DNA from: a virus
DNA: 25,610 nt
Virus record (IMG/VR): IMGVR_UViG_3300005613_004658
Span: 1 to 25,610 of that record
Strand: one strand, 5' to 3'
Part shown: piece by piece, positions 22,626-25,610 of the stretch
Layout: the number at the start of each line of letters is the position of its first letter
How positions within the stretch are numbered: the first letter of the stretch is position 1
Program-made: the position numbers and the translations under genes
Notes under the pieces: model-generated
Database searches by the model: none
What the model was told of the DNA's origin: nothing
Seen by the model: only the letters and a program-made list of their open reading frames with translations

Positions 22626-24872
22626 ATGTCCAGATCGAATTTCAATGACAGACAAAAGAACAACATGACCTCTGACCCTGCGACGGTTGGCAGCCAGGAA
22701 CAGGATGAGAGGGTTTTTACGGAAGTTGAGATGATCGAAAAAGTTAACGTCGAAAGAGCTAAGAAGCTCTTGAAAATTCCAGACAAGGAATTCAAATCAT
22801 TTCTATGGGAGGATGGAACAGAGAATGGCGAAAAGGAGATGGATCGGGAGACCTATCTCTTTTTATTGAAAAGTTTTTTAAAGACTGTTGTCAAGGATGC
22901 GGGGAGAGTCAAGCAGAATTACAAATTCTCTAAACATATGAAGGACAGAGGACGGGTTTATGTGGAGAGAAATTTTGGAGTCCAGAAGATGAAAAAGAAA
23001 TTGAGGGGGTATCTAGTCGGCGAGTATTATGAAGATTATGATATGGTGAATGCTCACCCAACTATCCTTTTATGGATGGTAAAAAAATATTTTCCTGATT
23101 ACTCTTTCCCGAGATTGAAGGAGTACATCAAGAATCGGAATATGATTTTAGATAAGTATGACATTGAGAAGGAGAAAATTCTGATCAGTTTGAATAGCAA
23201 CCGAAAAGTTATGAGTGATGTTAAATTTTTGAAGGAATTAGACAAGGAATTCAAGTTGGCTCAGAAGCTTTTTTACGATGAGCTTCCAGAAGAACTGAGC
23301 GATTTTGAGAAATACAAGAAGAAGAAGAAGGAGAACTGCAAGGGATCTTTTCTAAATTGTTTGATGACCATTTGGGAGAACCGGATATTATGCGAGGCCA
23401 TGAGTATCGTTAGCGAGGAATTCTGGGGTACTCCTTGTTTCGATGGGATGCTGATGGAGAAGGGATTGAATATTTTGGGTGATCTGAATGAAGCCACTCA
23501 CAAATACGGAATTGTCTGGAAGATCAAAGAACATGATACGTACATCGAAGATAATATTGATGATCTGGAATACGAGGAATTAGTGAGTATGGATTATGCA
23601 GACGTCAAAGAGAGATTCGAGAAGGAGTATTGTATGATCGAGAATCCATTTCTTTTTGCCAGGGAAATGGGAAATGAAATTGTTCTTTACAATAAGACTG
23701 ATTTTATGGGGGTGACCAACATATGGTCTTATGAGAAAGTTATCAAGGACAAGATTGTTGAGAAACGTTTCGTGAAAGATTGGTTGGATGATAAGAATTT
23801 GAGAAGATACGAACGGATCGATTGGTATCCTGGAACATTAGATGATGAAAATGTTCTGAACACTTTCAACGGATTCAAATATAATCTTCTAGATGGGACT
23901 TATGATCAAGAATCAGTCGATCTTTTCACCGGACATGTGAATCATTTGATGAATGGTGACAAGGTATGCTATGATTACTTAATCAAATATTTGGCTCACA
24001 TGATCCAGAAACCTCATGAACTCCCAGAAGCTATCATTGTGATGAAGGGAATTCAGGGGACCGGGAAAGATACCCTCCTAGAAGTGATGGGTGATATTAT
24101 TGGTCGTGAGTTTTGTTATCTGGCGGAAGATGGAGTCAGGGACATTTTGGGATCTTTCAATGGGAGTCTAGAGAAGAAAATAATCGTCAGAATTAATGAA
24201 CTAGAAGGTAAAGATGGTTTTATGTACAAGGAGAACATCAAGGGTCTATCAACTTCCAATGAACTCGTAATCAATCACAAAGGGTTGAAAAAATACTCTC
24301 AGAAGAATTTCACCAGATTGTTCATTTTCTCAAATAATTTGAATCCTCTTGAAGTCTCTCATGATGACCGGAGATTGGTGGTGTTTAGACCCCAGAAAAA
24401 GGTGAGTAGAGATAAAGTTGCCAAACTCAAAAATCTCAAAAAAGATGGATTATGGTCAATTTGGAAATTCTTGAACGAGGTTGATTTGAAGGATTATGAC
24501 CCACGTGAAAGGCCTATCACACATGACTATCAGGAGATGAGAGAGAACTCAATCCATCCAGTTTATCGATTCGTGAAAAAGATTTTTATTGATGGATCCG
24601 ATTATGAGAAACTTAAGAAGAACAAGGACGGTGCTTATGTGGTACCAAATTATACCTTCAAAGAAGATCTTGACGAGTTTATAGAGGATGAAGGGATAAC
24701 TGGGTTTAAAACTTCATTCAAGATTTTGAAGGGTTTATTGAATTCTGTAAACGTCCAAACTAAACTTGTAAAAATTTCAGGGAAGCCCACACAGTGCTAT
24801 TTGTTCAAAATTGATAACTTCATTGATCGGATTTTAGACATCTGTCAGGAAGAAGACATCGAAGAAATTTGA
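22626..24872 (+). CDS. TVpol (family A-like polymerase) - SF3 helicase replication protein, 748 aa
   Basis: The N-terminal half carries a TVpol-type signature: Y-D139-M-V-N142-A-H144-P-T-I-L as motif A, a central helical region with K-I-L-I-S-L-N-S-N-R-K, and P-C-F-D273-G-M as the motif C-like position. TVpol is the divergent family A polymerase domain fused to helicases in virophages and polinton-like viruses. The C-terminal half is a superfamily 3 helicase: Walker A G475-I-Q-G-T-G-K481-D-T, Walker B I-I-V-R-I-N-E525-L-E, and motif C F-S569-N-N. A Lys/Glu-rich linker and a C-terminal winged-helix-like tail are probable. Expected role: initiation, unwinding and perhaps synthesis at the origin. 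The adjacent downstream iterons are its likely target. Confidence 0.88.
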   Translation: MSRSNFNDRQKNNMTSDPATVGSQEQDERVFTEVEMIEKVNVERAKKLLKIPDKEFKSFLWEDGTENGEKEMDRETYLFLLKSFLKTVVKDAGRVKQNYKFSKHMKDRGRVYVERNFGVQKMKKKLRGYLVGEYYEDYDMVNAHPTILLWMVKKYFPDYSFPRLKEYIKNRNMILDKYDIEKEKILISLNSNRKVMSDVKFLKELDKEFKLAQKLFYDELPEELSDFEKYKKKKKENCKGSFLNCLMTIWENRILCEAMSIVSEEFWGTPCFDGMLMEKGLNILGDLNEATHKYGIVWKIKEHDTYIEDNIDDLEYEELVSMDYADVKERFEKEYCMIENPFLFAREMGNEIVLYNKTDFMGVTNIWSYEKVIKDKIVEKRFVKDWLDDKNLRRYERIDWYPGTLDDENVLNTFNGFKYNLLDGTYDQESVDLFTGHVNHLMNGDKVCYDYLIKYLAHMIQKPHELPEAIIVMKGIQGTGKDTLLEVMGDIIGREFCYLAEDGVRDILGSFNGSLEKKIIVRINELEGKDGFMYKENIKGLSTSNELVINHKGLKKYSQKNFTRLFIFSNNLNPLEVSHDDRRLVVFRPQKKVSRDKVAKLKNLKKDGLWSIWKFLNEVDLKDYDPRERPITHDYQEMRENSIHPVYRFVKKIFIDGSDYEKLKKNKDGAYVVPNYTFKEDLDEFIEDEGITGFKTSFKILKGLLNSVNVQTKLVKISGKPTQCYLFKIDNFIDRILDICQEEDIEEI

Positions 24873-24887
24873 ATCCATGATTCAAAT
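24867..24887 (+). terminator. Hairpin at the helicase stop codon
   Basis: ATTTGAAT (24867-24874) and ATTCAAAT (24880-24887) form a perfect 8-bp stem with loop CCATG. The TGA stop is in the first arm. It fits a transcript end signal just before the origin-like region. Confidence 0.5.
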
Positions 24888-24950
24888 CCAAAGGTAAGCG
24901 GTAATGGTAAGAGATTCAAAAAAAATCCATTTGAAAAACTGATTTTTTTT

Positions 24951-24982
24951 GTCGGCCGTGTCGGCGTCCGACAATGCCGCCG
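24951..24982. other. GC-rich stem-loop patch in the origin region
   Basis: GTCGG at 24960-24964 pairs with CCGAC at 24968-24972 across a 3-base loop, and an outer GTCGG at 24951 offers an alternative pairing. The patch stands out sharply from the A/T-rich surroundings and is bordered by poly-T on both sides. Confidence 0.55.
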
Positions 24983-25109
24983 TTTTTTTTTTGATTTGTA
25001 GAAATATTTTTATATTCTCCGCTTACCGCTTACCTTTTACTATAAATTAAGAAAGTAATAGGTAAAGTAAGGTAAATAATGAAAAGTGAAAGGTAAGCGG
25101 AAGGTAAAA

Positions 25110-25131
25110 GGTAAGCGGAGCTCCGCTTACC
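25110..25131. repeat. Perfect 22-bp palindrome made of two iterons
   Basis: GGTAAGCGGAG at 25110-25120 is followed immediately by its exact reverse complement at 25121-25131. Each arm contains one full iteron, so the palindrome presents two iterons head to head. This is the highest-symmetry site in the genome and a candidate initiator-binding core. Confidence 0.85.
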
Positions 25132-25178
25132 ATAAAAGTTTAAAAGAATAATTATTATAAAAGAATAAAGATTAAAAA

Positions 25179-25508
25179 ATGAAGTGTAAGTTTGTTTCCG
25201 TCATCGAGCAGGGTGGGCAAAAGGTTCTGGTGGAATTTCCAGATGTCAAAACCATGGCTGATCATTATGAGGTGACCCCGTGTACTATTTATGTCAGATT
25301 GGGAAAGAAGCATCAGAAACATTCCGCTGTTTTTGGGAATGATAAGCTGTTCAGAGTCAGAGTTGATGAGGATGAGGAGTTCGTCCCTGATCACATCTGT
25401 AAGAATTGCAAATATGCTGCATCAGAAGATGAAGAATATTGTTCTAAGTGCTCCAAGCGAGGATTTATTTCTTCCGTCGACCAGTCTCAGTCGTCCGAGA
25501 GCGAATAG
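25179..25508 (+). CDS. HTH plus zinc-ribbon protein B, 109 aa
   Basis: This is a paralogue of the regulator encoded at 22164-22556. Residues 1-62 give strands, a helix-turn-helix (FPDVKTMADHYEVTPCTIYV) and the motif VFGNDKLFRV. Residues C74, C77, C88 and C91 form a C-x2-C-x10-C-x2-C zinc ribbon (ICKNCKYAASEDEEYCSKC), with spacing identical to protein A. A Ser/Glu-rich tail ends SSESE. It starts just downstream of the iteron region, so it may bind the origin or regulate nearby transcription. Its last codons lie in the repeated terminal segment, and its 3' end overlaps the convergent 71-residue gene. Confidence 0.8.
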   Translation: MKCKFVSVIEQGGQKVLVEFPDVKTMADHYEVTPCTIYVRLGKKHQKHSAVFGNDKLFRVRVDEDEEFVPDHICKNCKYAASEDEEYCSKCSKRGFISSVDQSQSSESE

Positions 25509-25610
25509 TTGATTTGTCTAGATAGGGATCACCACCTCGGTATCGAATGAAGTTGTAAGCTGCTCTGATGGCAGCTTCTCGGGTCTTGTATCTAGTTTTG
25601 ATATACTTTC
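25465..25610 (-). CDS. Small basic protein crossing the circle join (C-terminal part)
   Basis: This is the remainder of the 71-residue gene whose start is at 193. Bases 25488-25610 repeat 1-123. The unique coding part here is 25465-25487, which adds the last residues (E-T-G-R-R-K-K) and the TAA stop. It overlaps the final 44 bases of the plus-strand HTH/zinc gene tail to tail. No function is recognised. Confidence 0.7.
   Translation of the reverse strand, partial: KYIKTRYKTREAAIRAAYNFIRYRGGDPYLDKSTIRSRTTETGRRKK
25488..25610. repeat. Terminal redundancy, right copy (circular genome)
   Basis: Exact second copy of bases 1-123. It holds the middle part of the small minus-strand gene that crosses the join and the last codons of the plus-strand HTH/zinc protein gene, which stops at 25508. 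Confidence 0.9.

Larger units (their letters stand above)
24888..25178. other. Probable replication origin with iterons
   Basis: The 9-mer GGTAAGCGG occurs six times: forward at 24893, 25092 and 25110; reverse complement at 25019, 25026 (overlapping the previous by 2) and 25123. Shorter GGTAA forms are at 24906, 25061, 25071 and 25103. A GC-rich patch (24951-24982) with a GTCGG-CGT-CCGAC hairpin sits between T8 and T10 runs. An A/T-rich unwinding-type stretch and a perfect 22-bp palindrome (25110-25131) follow. Iterons plus palindrome plus A/T-rich DNA beside the replicative helicase gene are the usual layout of a circular-replicon origin. No gene is present. Confidence 0.75.

Overview
The window is one complete circular genome with a short overlap. 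Bases 1-123 recur exactly at 25488-25610, so the unique circle is about 25,487 bp, and one small minus-strand gene runs across the join. The gene set is that of a polinton-like virus or virophage-type virus of a eukaryotic microbe, most likely an alga or other protist. It has a TVpol-SF3 helicase replication protein, an A32/FtsK-HerA-type packaging ATPase, a tyrosine recombinase and double-jelly-roll-type capsid proteins. There are no rRNA or tRNA genes. Start codons follow A-rich leaders rather than well-spaced Shine-Dalgarno sites. I see no DNA polymerase B, retroviral-type integrase or adenovirus-type maturation protease. The host is inferred from gene content only.

Layout. (1) About 1720 back through position 1 to 25465, minus strand: a cluster of small charged proteins (coiled-coil protein, 37-residue protein, 91-residue viral protein, SAP-type DNA-binding protein, small basic protein across the join). 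(2) 1754-8704, plus strand: tyrosine recombinase, packaging ATPase, small basic protein, capsid protein 1, a 491-residue virion-type protein with two ubiquitin-interacting-motif-like repeats and a hydrophobic segment, a 602-residue structural protein and a Cys-rich small protein. (3) 8705-10843, minus strand: a phage-like fibre protein. (4) 10887-11663, plus strand: two small charged proteins. (5) 11664-12132: an A+T-rich gene-free region with 46-bp tandem repeats, a 16-bp palindrome and a hairpin. (6) 12133-22556, minus strand: two small helical proteins, a giant 1,820-residue structural protein, a 145-residue unknown, capsid-like proteins 2 and 3, and two DNA-binding-type proteins. (7) 22626-24872, plus strand: TVpol-helicase, followed by an iteron-bearing probable replication origin and a small HTH/zinc protein.

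Together these give replication (helicase plus iterons), possible integration or resolution (tyrosine recombinase), packaging (ATPase), an unusually elaborate capsid (three double-jelly-roll candidates plus two related large virion proteins and a fibre), and a family of three small HTH-type candidate regulators. Perfect or near-perfect A/T-rich hairpins lie at nine boundaries between neighbouring same-strand genes. Most contain the next gene's start codon. They recall the transcript-end hairpins known in mimiviruses and virophages.
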